Origin: an uncultured Bacilli bacterium
GTDB taxonomy: Bacteria; Bacillota_I; Bacilli_A; RF39; UBA660
DNA length: 36,743 nucleotides
NCBI GenBank assembly: GCA_910585045.1
Contig: CAJUCD010000012.1
Coordinates: 1-36,743, forward strand
Direction of reading: 5' to 3'
Shown here: positions 7,711 through 15,285 of the stretch, one piece after another
Numbering within the stretch: position 1 is the first letter of the stretch
How the letters are laid out: every line of letters starts with the position of its first letter
Program-made: the position numbers and the translations under genes
The notes under the pieces: model-generated
What the model saw: only the letters and a program-made list of their open reading frames with translations
Told to the model about the DNA's origin: nothing
The model's database searches: none

Positions 7711-8054
7711 ATGTTTACATTTAAAGAAAATGCTTGCTAATAAACAAGGAAACTTGCATAAAATAAAAAAGGAATGCCTAGTTTTAAAGCATTAGGTACT
7801 AATCCAAAATAATTTTGTCTAGTACCGACTTATACAGTTGGTACTATTTTTATTAATATGACTAACATCTTTTTTTCTCATAACTTAACCTCTTTCCACT
7901 TCTAAGAGTAAAGGAGAATAGTACCTAAACTAACTAAATATTCCTGAATTAATCATACCAAACAATTGTTCTTATGTAACAATTTATTATGAATTGAAGT
8001 GGTAAATTTGGTGATGAATAATCTTCACAGTGTCTAAAAATATTATATATTATT
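7711..8054. other. Gene-poor interval with a nested inverted-repeat structure on the minus strand
   Basis: No confident gene is present in these 344 bases. On the minus strand four related arms occur in order: TTAGGTACTA (7928-7919), TAGTACC (7846-7840), GGTACTA (7826-7820) and TAGTACCTAA (7801-7792). The outer pair matches over 10 of 10 bases. The inner pair extends to 10 bp with one wobble, with loop TTATACA on the plus strand. First with second, and third with fourth, can also pair, so the folds exclude each other. A candidate promoter (GTTACA, 17 bases, TATGAT with TGn; 7980-7952) would transcribe them. A T-run at 7770-7765 could end the transcript, but its hairpin is weak. The interval may be a regulatory RNA or a decayed small gene. 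Confidence 0.4.
7819..7881 (-). CDS. Possible 20-codon mini-ORF inside the inverted-repeat structure
   Basis: ATG at 7881 has GAGGTT seven bases upstream and opens a 20-codon frame, starting MRKKDVSHIN and ending CISRY. It ends within the third arm of the repeat structure. In the next frame the sequence stays open from about 7830 to a TAG near 7740 and encodes a hydrophobic stretch, LGIPFLFYASFLVY. A single indel would therefore join the two into a peptide of about 47 residues with a hydrophilic front and a hydrophobic tail. It may be a leader peptide, a small membrane protein that has lost its frame, or chance. I do not recognise it. Confidence 0.25.
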   Translation of the reverse strand: MRKKDVSHINKNSTNCISRY

Positions 8055-8801
8055 TTATTTAACTTCTTTACTATATATATTACTGCTTTTCTCTATAGAG
8101 CCATTATAAAAACTAGGAACTTCACCTTCTATCATCATGGAAGCTATTACTGCGTCATATTTGAATTCTATATCTTTAATATTAAAAGGTGTCATAATTT
8201 GATTATGGAATTCTAGATAAATAAATACTTCTACTAAAGCATTATTTAAACCATAATTTGTTACTTTAGTTTGAAGATTAGTTAAAACTGAACCAATAAA
8301 ATTTACTTTAACAGGTATTTTAGGTCCTAAATTATAAAAATAATTACTTTTTAAAGTGCTTCCTAAAGGTATGGATAGAATTATACCATTGGCTTTATGA
8401 GTTAAACTATTATCTAAGTATGCTACATCTATTTCGCCATTTTCTAAGTCTTTAATAGAATCACTTAGAATTAAAGATATTTTATCAAGTAATTTATATG
8501 ATTTATCTAAATTAAAATCAACATATAGGATTTCACCTTTTTCATTTTTATTTATGATTAATATATCTTTTAGAGTTTCACTATTTAAAATATTATTATT
8601 TATTTTGTTTGTGATAAAACTATAAGTTACACGATTTATTTCAGCATTGCTAATTTCAATTAAATTGCTATTTATATTTTTATTAAAATTATGAAATAAA
8701 AAAAATGTAAGTAAAACTACTAAAATAAAACTAAGAGTAATTAGTTTATTTAAAATATTTTTAGGATACTTACATTTGTTACTTTTAAATTTAGATTTCA
8801 T
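8055..8801 (-). CDS. yunB: Sporulation protein YunB
   Basis: A protein of 248 residues, close to the 254 or so of Bacillus YunB. A basic N-terminus and one transmembrane helix (about 21-41) are followed by an extracytoplasmic domain. The most conserved family segment is plain: LGPKIPVKVNFIG at about 160, then KVTNYGLNNALVEV, and near the end EGEVPSFYNG. In B. subtilis yunB is expressed in the mother cell and is needed for normal spore formation; its biochemical role is unknown. Here it follows a tail-anchored acidic protein gene by 15 bases, probably in one operon. No Shine-Dalgarno sequence is visible before the ATG (only ATACTTTAAT), so translation may depend on coupling to the upstream gene. 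Confidence 0.9.
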   Translation of the reverse strand: MKSKFKSNKCKYPKNILNKLITLSFILVVLLTFFLFHNFNKNINSNLIEISNAEINRVTYSFITNKINNNILNSETLKDILIINKNEKGEILYVDFNLDKSYKLLDKISLILSDSIKDLENGEIDVAYLDNSLTHKANGIILSIPLGSTLKSNYFYNLGPKIPVKVNFIGSVLTNLQTKVTNYGLNNALVEVFIYLEFHNQIMTPFNIKDIEFKYDAVIASMMIEGEVPSFYNGSIEKSSNIYSKEVK

Positions 8802-8816
8802 ATTAAAGTATATGCA

Positions 8817-9698
8817 CTAAAATAAAGATAAATCTAAAAATTTATTTAAGAATATTACTAAACCTGCTATTAGAACTAAACTTACTAAAACAATAATTAC
8901 ATAAATAAAAGCTCGGTTAGATTTTACTTCCTTCTTCAAGTCATTAAAATCGTCAAAATCACTTTGAGTAAATGCTAAAGTATTAGTTAAATCTAAACTT
9001 TTTTGTTCTTCTTTAATTTTAGGAGTGATTTTTTCAGCTTCTTCTAAAGACATAATTGGTGAAGTTTCACCAATACTTTCAGATTCATGAGCGCCGCCCA
9101 CAATTATGGTATTCTCGCTTCCCTTTAAATCAGTTAAAATGTCTAAAGGATCAAAATCGTCTGCTTTTTTCTTTGTATCTAATTCTCGCATAGTAATAGT
9201 ATTTATTAATTCCATTAGTTCAGCATCATCTTTTTTTTGCTCACTAGAAAGTTCAATATTAGATATATTATTTGGTGGTAAATCTTCCTTAACATCAGGA
9301 ATATCTAAACTATTTAATATGTCAAATTGAGTATCTCGTAATTTTTTAACGCGCTCTTTTTCATAGTCAACTTCTTTTTCGCTTCTTGCTTGTTCTAAGA
9401 TTGCGTTAATATCATATTCTCTTGTTTCATCAAGACTTATATTTGACTCTGGAATTGTTTCTTCAACAACAATACTTCTTCTTTTAGGTTCTTTATTATA
9501 TTTAGTATCTAGTATTCTTTTTATTTGTTCAACATCAATGTTTTTTGCATTATTATCTAATACAGTGACATTGGTTTCTAGTTTGTAATCAGGAACTTCT
9601 AAATTGCCAATGTTTTCATATAGATTTTCATTTTTATGTTGTCTTAAAAGAGTATTGGTATTTTCTTCATCATAATACTTTTCCATACGTGTCTTCAT
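8817..9698 (-). CDS. Acidic cytoplasmic protein with a C-terminal membrane anchor
   Basis: A predicted protein of 293 residues from the ATG at 9698, which has AAGGA ten bases upstream; an in-frame ATG at 9725 has no binding site. Residues 1-260 are very acidic and hydrophilic, rich in Glu, Asp, Lys and Asn, with short predicted helices and no motif I recognise. One transmembrane helix lies at about 263-283, followed by a short tail, so nearly all of the protein faces the cytoplasm. It is upstream of yunB with only a 15-base gap. That places it in a probable sporulation operon and makes a scaffold or recruiter at a forespore or mother-cell membrane conceivable. That role is inferred from context only. 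Confidence 0.65.
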   Translation of the reverse strand: MKTRMEKYYDEENTNTLLRQHKNENLYENIGNLEVPDYKLETNVTVLDNNAKNIDVEQIKRILDTKYNKEPKRRSIVVEETIPESNISLDETREYDINAILEQARSEKEVDYEKERVKKLRDTQFDILNSLDIPDVKEDLPPNNISNIELSSEQKKDDAELMELINTITMRELDTKKKADDFDPLDILTDLKGSENTIIVGGAHESESIGETSPIMSLEEAEKITPKIKEEQKSLDLTNTLAFTQSDFDDFNDLKKEVKSNRAFIYVIIVLVSLVLIAGLVIFLNKFLDLSLF

Positions 9699-9758
9699 AG
9701 TACCACAATCCTTCAGCATAATCATATCATATTTTTCTAAACTTTAAAAGTCTTTATC

Positions 9759-9787
9759 TTTTCATTTTAAAAAAGTTTTGTTATAAT
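9759..9787 (+). promoter_or_regulatory. Promoter of the ferredoxin gene
   Basis: TTTTCA (9759-9764), a 17-base spacer and a perfect TATAAT (9782-9787) with TG one base upstream. The start would fall near 9794, just ahead of the AAGGAG binding site (9796-9801). Confidence 0.65.
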
Positions 9788-9808
9788 AAATTGGTAAGGA
9801 GAAAAGTT

Positions 9809-10120
9809 ATGAAAAAGATTAATGTAAAAAATGATGCTTGTATAGGTTGTGGTGCTTGTGTTGCAATTGATTCAGAGCATTTTGCTTTTAATGATGAAGG
9901 TTTATCTCATCCTATTTCACAAGAAAATTTAGAAAGTGAAGATTTAAGAAATGCTATCGATTCTTGTCCAACTAGTGCTATAATTTTAGAAGATTCAAGT
10001 GAAGAATGTTGTGAAGAAGAATGTGATTGCAATTGTGATAGTGAATGTGAATGCGAAAATTGTGAATGCACAGATGAAGATAACTGTGGATGCAAAGAAT
10101 GTCATTGTGAAGAAGAATAG
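9809..10120 (+). CDS. [4Fe-4S] ferredoxin with a metallothionein-like Cys/Glu tail
   Basis: A protein of 103 residues. Residues 1-62 are a single-cluster bacterial ferredoxin: C11-x2-C14-x2-C17 (CIGCGAC) and C53-P, with the usual NDEGL and CPTSAI segments. It would carry low-potential electrons in the cytoplasm. From residue 65 the protein does not end as usual. It continues for about 39 residues made almost wholly of Cys, Glu and Asp, with 13 cysteines in C-x-C and CC patterns and a C-terminal CHCEEE. Such a tail could bind soft metals or store iron-sulfur precursors. ATG at 9809 is preceded by AAGGAG; an in-frame TTG at 9791 overlaps that site and is not the start. The gene is monocistronic, with its own promoter and terminator. 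Confidence 0.9.
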   Translation: MKKINVKNDACIGCGACVAIDSEHFAFNDEGLSHPISQENLESEDLRNAIDSCPTSAIILEDSSEECCEEECDCNCDSECECENCECTDEDNCGCKECHCEEE

Positions 10121-10134
10121 TTCTTCTTTTTTTT
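10111..10134 (+). terminator. Terminator of the ferredoxin gene, with the stop codon in its loop
   Basis: Stem AGAAGAA/TTCTTCT (10111-10127) whose 3-base loop is the TAG stop codon itself, followed by eight T. Confidence 0.75.
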
Positions 10135-10215
10135 AGAAAAATTTAGGATCTGCTGCCATTCCTAATAGATTCTAACTTAACTTGTAAGTTAATTATGCAT
10201 TTTTAATTCATGCTT

Positions 10216-11365
10216 TTATTCAGATACTATATATGGGTCATTAATAGTGCCTTTGCCTTTTGAAATTTTTATCTCGGAGCTAAGATTAATAACTGGTCTA
10301 ATACCCCAAGAATTTTTTACATTATTACTTGATAGCACACTATTTTCAAACATAGCAGAAACATATGCCATAGCTATATTATTGACGTTATAATCAAATG
10401 ATACGGGAGACACTGTCCAATAAGCTTGATTAGTATTTAACCAATGATTGGGATTTTTATATAGCCAAACTGCTCCTGTAATGGCTAATTCGTCAGCGGT
10501 AATAAGTCCAACTGGTATATTATAAATATCATCTTTATTAAAACATGAAAGTGTTGGTTCTTTTTTTATTTCATTGCGATATTTTGATCCATAGTGAGTA
10601 ATTATATTTCCTATCCCACCTCCACTATTTACCATTGGAGCTAAAGAAGTAGAAACGTTATTTGTTCGATCTCCACAAAATCCTGCTCGATTATCTATAT
10701 AAGTAGAATTTATTTTATTATTATTTATTAAATCTTCATACCATTTATTAATAGTTTCTATAATTGTAGAATTGTTTGTTTTTCCATGAGTATTGCCACT
10801 AGTATATTTAAGCCCAACGTACATATTATCTGAACGATTACTATTAAAAGAACTACTGCCTATTTGAGTACCTTCACTTTTTGGATTCGGTGAGACTGTT
10901 AAACTATTAGAAGTTCCAGCATAAATTACTCTTATAGAACCATTACTATTAGTTCTAATTATGCGCCACCAAATATATTTTTCATTATCTCTGCCATAAA
11001 CTAACCAATTATTATTAATGTCTCCTCTATAATAATAAATAGGCTTATTTCCTTCAGAATAATCTGAGCCTTTATATTCAAAGATTCCCTCATCTGTTGT
11101 GGCTATTTTACTAAAGTCTGGGGTATAATTATTTACTTCAATACTTCCTAATACTGTATTTACTATTTCTGTATTCTTATCAAAATATAAATAACATTTA
11201 TCATTCTTACTTATGTTTTCTATTACATGTTACTAATTCTATATCTTCAATTCCCTGATACTTAGCTGTTGTTAAATTAAATGCTAATACTCCTATTACA
11301 CTTATTAATATCAAACCTCCTATTACTTCTTTTCTATGATTTTTACCTAACTTTTCTATTTTCAT
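10216..11365 (-). pseudogene. Frameshifted surface protein gene (AKY-type leader, RPVINL-type C-terminus)
   Basis: ATG at 11365, with AGAGGAT five bases upstream, starts MKIEKLGKN, then a transmembrane helix (IGGLILISVIGVLAF) and TAKYQGIEDIEL. After 52 codons this frame stops at TAA 11209-11207. The neighbouring frame is open from about 11225 through to 10216, with no start codon of its own at its beginning. It carries a coherent exported domain: KYIWWRIIRT, SWGIRPVINL and GKGTINDPYIV near the end. That C-terminus resembles the DUF6273-type module of Firmicutes surface proteins. Deleting one base from the A4 run at 11219-11216 joins both parts into a protein of 382 residues. The leader matches that of the left-edge gene. 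It may be a true mutation, a slip-strand on/off switch or a sequencing error. Translation of only the last 202 residues from ATG 10824 is unlikely because that ATG is mid-domain. Confidence 0.75.
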
Positions 11366-11394
11366 TATTTATCCTCTTTCCTGATTCTAAATAA

Positions 11395-11410
11395 TGAGCG
11401 CTCAATTATA
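11395..11410 (-). promoter_or_regulatory. -10 box with adjoining TGAGCGCTCA palindrome
   Basis: Minus strand: TATAAT (11410-11405) directly followed by the perfect 10-base palindrome TGAGCGCTCA (11404-11395), unusually GC-rich for this window, about 30 bases before the ATG at 11365. A repressor bound here would block initiation. The -35 is weak. Confidence 0.45.
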
Positions 11411-11535
11411 TTAGAATTTTATCATTTATACTAAAATTATAATATCGCCTATACTATTTGCTAAGAAAAAGTTTCTATTTGTAAGACTAATCAGACTTAA
11501 TAATATTACTAATTTATAATTTAAATGGTGATAAT

Positions 11536-12006
11536 ATGGATATTTCTAATAACTTAAAAGAGTTCTTCTATGAATTAAAATTACAAAATATAACAGCAAC
11601 AGAAATTGCTATAAAACTTAATATATCTAAAAAAACTTTATCAAATTATATTAATGGCGATAGATATTTACCTCTTGAGCATTTAAACTCCTTATGTAAT
11701 ATGTTTTATGTAAGTGCGGATTATATACTAGGATTAACTGATAAAAAGCAATATCCTAATTATAAATATATCGAAAATTTAGATAAAATAACTATAGGTA
11801 AAAATCTTAAGAACTTTAGAAAAGAAATTAAAGTGTCTCAAGATTTTTTAGCAAATGAAATTGATTCTAATAAAGCTAGTATTAGTAAATATGAAAATGG
11901 AATTAATTTAATCCTAACTTTTAATTTATATCTTTTAGCTAAAAAATATAATGTAAGTGTTGATTATCTTTTGGGTAAAACTGATGAACCTAAATATTTA
12001 TCATAA
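11536..12006 (+). CDS. Regulator with two tandem XRE helix-turn-helix domains
   Basis: A protein of 156 residues with two Cro/CI-type HTH units: residues about 7-68 (ATEIAIKLNISKKTLSNYING, ending SADYILGLTD) and about 88-152 (VSQDFLANEIDSNKASISKYENG, ending SVDYLLGKTDEP). The matching ends suggest internal duplication. A protein with two DNA-reading heads on one chain can bind two half-sites as a monomer. ATG is preceded by GGTGAT. TATAAT at 11515-11520 is a possible -10. It is divergent from the frameshifted surface gene (170 bases), so it could control that gene through the TGAGCGCTCA palindrome, but this is only positional. It is not obviously linked to the helicase downstream, which has its own promoter. 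Confidence 0.75.
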   Translation: MDISNNLKEFFYELKLQNITATEIAIKLNISKKTLSNYINGDRYLPLEHLNSLCNMFYVSADYILGLTDKKQYPNYKYIENLDKITIGKNLKNFRKEIKVSQDFLANEIDSNKASISKYENGINLILTFNLYLLAKKYNVSVDYLLGKTDEPKYLS

Positions 12007-12020
12007 TATTTAGGTTTTTT
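11989..12020 (+). terminator. Terminator overlapping the end of the double-HTH gene
   Basis: A perfect 10-bp stem CCTAAATATT/AATATTTAGG (11989-12014) with loop TATCAT, followed by six T. The left arm encodes the last residues and the stop codon is within the hairpin. Confidence 0.88.
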
Positions 12021-12044
12021 GCATTTTTTGTCGAAGCCTTTTTC

Positions 12045-12073
12045 TAGACATTATTAAAATTAGTTTTTATAAT
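12045..12073 (+). promoter_or_regulatory. Sigma-A promoter of the helicase gene
   Basis: TAGACA (12045-12050), a 17-base spacer and a perfect TATAAT (12068-12073). The start would be near 12080, about 30 bases before the ATG. Confidence 0.75.
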
Positions 12074-12109
12074 ATATCTATAGCAATTTAGCTTTGATAA
12101 GGATAATAA

Positions 12110-13549
12110 ATGAAAATAGAAGTTTTAGGTAATACTTTAGATAAAGAGCAATATAGAGCTGCAACATATACAGGTAATTCCATTATTATAGCAGGAGCAG
12201 GTTCTGGTAAAAGTCTTACAATGGTTGGTAAAATTAAATATCTAGTAAAAAATTTTGATGTTAAGATTGAAGATATATTATGTATTACTTTTACTAATAA
12301 TGCTGCACAATCTTTAGAAACTAAAATTAAAAAAGAGCTTGGCTTGGATAATAAAGTTTATACTTTTCATAAACTGGCTTTGGAAATATTAGATGATCAT
12401 AAAATAAATTATGAAATTGCTCCTCCTACTCTATTAGAATATTTAGTTGAAGAAATATTTTATAGTATTGATACTTTATATTTTAGAAAATTGTTTTTAA
12501 CTAATAATTATATAAATACTAGAGAATTTAAAAATTATAAAAATACTATTAAAAGATTCATAACTTTGTATATAGGAAATTATTATGATATAAAATATTT
12601 TGATAAAATGATAAAGAATGCTAGGAAGCATGATAAAGAATTGTTATTTATTATAAAAAAAATCTATGAAATATATAAACTAGAAAAAGAATCCCAAGGA
12701 TTAATTGATTTTGATGATATGATATATATAGCAACTAAAATAGTTAAAGATATGGGAATTAAGAAAAGTTATAAATATGTTATTATTGATGAATATCAAG
12801 ATACTTCGCAAGTTAGAGAAGATTTGGTTAAAGAAATAGTTAAGAAAACTAAAGCAATGATTACAGTTGTTGGGGATGATTTTCAATCAATATATAGGTT
12901 TTCAGGATGTGATTTGAATAACTTTTTAGATTTTCATAAACACTTTAAAAAAGTAAAGAAATTATATTTAACTAATACTTATCGTAATAGTCAGGAATTA
13001 ATTAATGTTGCAGGCTCTTTTGTTATGAAAAATAAACGACAAATTAAAAAAAATTTAAAATCTAAAAAAAGAATTAAAAAGCCAATTATTATTTTATATT
13101 ATAAAAATTTAAAAAGCGATTTTAGAAAAGCTCTTAATTATATTAATCAAGATAATTTAATGATTTTAGGAAGAAATAATAGGGATATATTAGAAGTAAT
13201 AGATAATAAATATATAGAAAATGATGTTTTAAAATTTGAAAATAAGCAAAATGTATATTATAAAACTATTCATAAAGCTAAGGGATTAGAAGAAGATAAT
13301 ATTTTAATTATTAATCTAACTAATGAGATTAATTCCCTACCCTCAAAAATAAAAGATGAACATATCTTAAAATATGTTATTAAACATAAAGATATTTACC
13401 CTTTTGAAGAAGAAAGACGATTATTTTATGTAGGGCTTACTAGAACAAAAAATTATTGTTATTTATTTGTACCAAAGAAAAATCCTTCTATATTTATAGA
13501 AGAATTGCTTAAAAACTATAAAAATTATATTTCTATAATTAATATATAG
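12110..13549 (+). CDS. Short UvrD/Rep-family superfamily 1 DNA helicase
   Basis: A protein of 479 residues containing every SF1A core motif in order: Q motif (LDKEQYRAA), Walker A AGAGSGKS (28-35), motif Ia (ITFTNNAA), DEYQD (227-231), motif III VGDDFQSIYRFSG (254-266), TYRNS (290-294), motif V TIHKAKGLE (386-394) and motif VI ERRLFYVGLTR. It should be an active 3'-5' ATP-dependent helicase. It lacks about 250 residues compared with UvrD or PcrA, mainly from the 1B and 2B regions, and has no PcrA-like C-terminal tail. The binding site AAGGAT precedes ATG. It has its own promoter and overlaps the convergent Nudix gene by 11 bases with no visible terminator between. The role could be repair, conflict resolution or a defence-linked function; the context does not decide. 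Confidence 0.88.
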   Translation: MKIEVLGNTLDKEQYRAATYTGNSIIIAGAGSGKSLTMVGKIKYLVKNFDVKIEDILCITFTNNAAQSLETKIKKELGLDNKVYTFHKLALEILDDHKINYEIAPPTLLEYLVEEIFYSIDTLYFRKLFLTNNYINTREFKNYKNTIKRFITLYIGNYYDIKYFDKMIKNARKHDKELLFIIKKIYEIYKLEKESQGLIDFDDMIYIATKIVKDMGIKKSYKYVIIDEYQDTSQVREDLVKEIVKKTKAMITVVGDDFQSIYRFSGCDLNNFLDFHKHFKKVKKLYLTNTYRNSQELINVAGSFVMKNKRQIKKNLKSKKRIKKPIIILYYKNLKSDFRKALNYINQDNLMILGRNNRDILEVIDNKYIENDVLKFENKQNVYYKTIHKAKGLEEDNILIINLTNEINSLPSKIKDEHILKYVIKHKDIYPFEEERRLFYVGLTRTKNYCYLFVPKKNPSIFIEELLKNYKNYISIINI

Positions 13550-13994
13550 TTTTATTTAGATAATTATTTATTATTTTTTGGCTAGGTTCACATATATTCT
13601 TTGGTAAAGATTCTAGTGGATACCAATTATAATCAGTAAATTCTTTACTAGATTTTAGTTTAAATTCATCCCTATATTGGGCAGCTAAAAAACCAATAGT
13701 AGCAAAATGTGCATACTCATTAACATCATTTGCTAGAGATATTAGCTGTAAATCTTGAATATTTACTTCGAAATTAGTTTCGTCTTTTAATTTACGTTTT
13801 GCTGCTTCTTCAAAAGTTTCACCAAATATTACTTTGCCACTAGGTAGTGTATAGGTACCTTCTAAATGCATAGCACTATCTGCTAAGGCGGCATCACTGT
13901 TTCTAAGTAATAATAGTACTTCTTGCTTTTCATTTAAAACTATTATACCAACACCAATTCCTAGGGTCTTTGATTTTTCTACACAAGTTTCCAT
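13539..13994 (-). CDS. Nudix-fold protein with degenerate Nudix box
   Basis: A protein of 151 residues with a MutT-like layout: GIGVGIIVLN strand, LPSGKVIFGE turn, and a Nudix helix at 53-75. Measured against G-x5-E-x7-R-E-U-x-E-E-x-G-U, it keeps G53, E59, R67 and E72. It has K68 where the first catalytic Glu belongs, D71 for the next Glu, and N74 for Gly. Hydrolase activity may therefore be altered or lost, leaving a ligand-binding role. Its ATG shares a base with the thiI stop codon (TAATG), with GAGGAT just inside thiI, so it is translationally coupled to thiI. That makes a link to nucleotide or thiamine/4-thiouridine metabolism possible, but not shown. Confidence 0.75.
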   Translation of the reverse strand: METCVEKSKTLGIGVGIIVLNEKQEVLLLLRNSDAALADSAMHLEGTYTLPSGKVIFGETFEEAAKRKLKDETNFEVNIQDLQLISLANDVNEYAHFATIGFLAAQYRDEFKLKSSKEFTDYNWYPLESLPKNICEPSQKIINNYLNKTIY

Positions 13995-15181
13995 TATAAT
14001 AAATCCTCAAATTGTTTTTCTTCTTTAGAAGTTATTTTTAAAATTTCATGATTTTTAATATTTTGATATATTAATTCTTCATATGGAATTAATTTTTCAT
14101 ATTCTTCACATTTATGCTTATCTGGATTGATAACAGGATGCTTAGGAACAAATATGGTACAACAATCTTCAAATGGCAAAATACTTGTTTCATAAGTTTC
14201 AATTGATTTAGCAATAGCAATAATATCTAATTTATCAAAACATGCTAGAGGTCTAATTACTGGAATATTTACTACACTATTAATAGCAGACATACTTGTT
14301 AGAGTCTGACTTGCTACTTGGCCAATAGACTCACCATTAACTAGGACTTTGCAATTTCTATTATAAGCGATTATGGCACTGATACGGTACATCATTCTAC
14401 GCATAATTGTTATTAAATATTCATGAGGAATATTTTTATAAATGCTTTCTTGAATTTCTGTAAAGTTAATTATATGTAAGTTTATATCATTATTATATAT
14501 TGCTAATTTACGAGCAAGACTGATTACTTTATCTTTAGCTTCATGGCTAGTATGAGGTGGACTTTCAAAATATATTGCTTCTAGTTTTACACCTCTTTTA
14601 GATGTTAAATAACCTGCTACTGGGGAATCAATACCGCCGCTCAACATAAGTAACCCTTTGCCAAGAGTTCCAACTGGATAGCCACCTAAACCTTTTATTT
14701 GTTCAAAATAAACTAAGGTATTGCTGTTACGATATTCAATATTTACTAGTACTTCAGGATTGTTAACATCCACTTTAAGATTAGGTATATTTTTGAGAAT
14801 TTGAGCACCCATATTTTTGCTTAACTCAATACTTGTTAATGGTATTCTTTTATTACTTCTTTTGGATTCAACTTTAAAAGTTTTTAAACTGAATTCTTTT
14901 AGTAAATTAACAGTTTGATCGGCTATTTCTTTAAAATCAATAGATTCTATAATATAGCAAATATTAATTTCATGAATACCAAAAACTTTAGTAACACGAG
15001 AAATCACTGTTTCAAAATCTTCTTTTGTATGTATAAACATACGACCTTTATCATAGTCAACTTTAACATTTAAATCTTTTAAAACAAAAAGAATATTATC
15101 TCGTAATCTAGTTAAGAAATAATTAATATTATCCTTTTTAGTAGATAATTCTCCATATTTAATTAGTATAACTTTTTCCAT
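13994..15181 (-). CDS. thiI: tRNA 4-thiouridine synthetase ThiI
   Basis: A protein of 395 residues, the normal size for Gram-positive ThiI without a C-terminal rhodanese domain. It has an N-terminal ferredoxin-like plus THUMP region (starting EKVILIKYGELSTKK, about 1-165), then the PP-loop AANH domain with SGGIDSPVA at 181-189, and the conserved segment DCCTIFVPKHPVINP near 340. It adenylates U8 of tRNA and inserts sulfur received from a cysteine desulfurase, here most likely the product of the NifS-type gene at 15769. The ATG at 15181 is chosen because the family starts at this point. An in-frame GTG at 15190 coincides with the predicted transcription start, which leaves a leader of only about nine bases. 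It is first in a two-gene unit with the Nudix protein. Confidence 0.93.
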   Translation of the reverse strand: MEKVILIKYGELSTKKDNINYFLTRLRDNILFVLKDLNVKVDYDKGRMFIHTKEDFETVISRVTKVFGIHEINICYIIESIDFKEIADQTVNLLKEFSLKTFKVESKRSNKRIPLTSIELSKNMGAQILKNIPNLKVDVNNPEVLVNIEYRNSNTLVYFEQIKGLGGYPVGTLGKGLLMLSGGIDSPVAGYLTSKRGVKLEAIYFESPPHTSHEAKDKVISLARKLAIYNNDINLHIINFTEIQESIYKNIPHEYLITIMRRMMYRISAIIAYNRNCKVLVNGESIGQVASQTLTSMSAINSVVNIPVIRPLACFDKLDIIAIAKSIETYETSILPFEDCCTIFVPKHPVINPDKHKCEEYEKLIPYEELIYQNIKNHEILKITSKEEKQFEDLL

Positions 15182-15196
15182 ATATATCACAACCTA

Positions 15197-15225
15197 ATTA
15201 TACTTAAAAACTAAATAAAAGTAAA
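15197..15225 (-). promoter_or_regulatory. Promoter of thiI
   Basis: Minus strand: TTTACT (15225-15220), a 17-base spacer and a perfect TATAAT (15202-15197). It separates thiI from the GNAT/cysteine desulfurase unit. The start near 15190 gives a nearly leaderless mRNA. Confidence 0.65.
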
Positions 15226-15253
15226 GAAGATGATTACTTTTGAAGACCAATAG

Positions 15254-15285
15254 AAAACATTTAATCTTTTGAGACTAAATGTTTT
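15254..15285 (-). terminator. Terminator after the GNAT gene
   Basis: A 13-bp stem with one G-U pair (15255-15267 with 15272-15284) and loop CAAA on the minus strand, beginning one base after the stop codon and ending in four T. Confidence 0.7.

Noticed and set aside
7792..7928. T-box riboswitch, because of the repeated GGTAC-like arms.
   Set aside because: There is no AGGGTGGNACCGCG T-box sequence, no specifier stem, and no aminoacyl-tRNA or amino-acid gene downstream on either strand.
10216..10824. An independent 202-residue gene starting at ATG 10824.
   Set aside because: Its frame is continuous with about 130 codons upstream that belong to the same domain, the ATG has no binding site, and a leader in the adjoining frame is one base out of phase.
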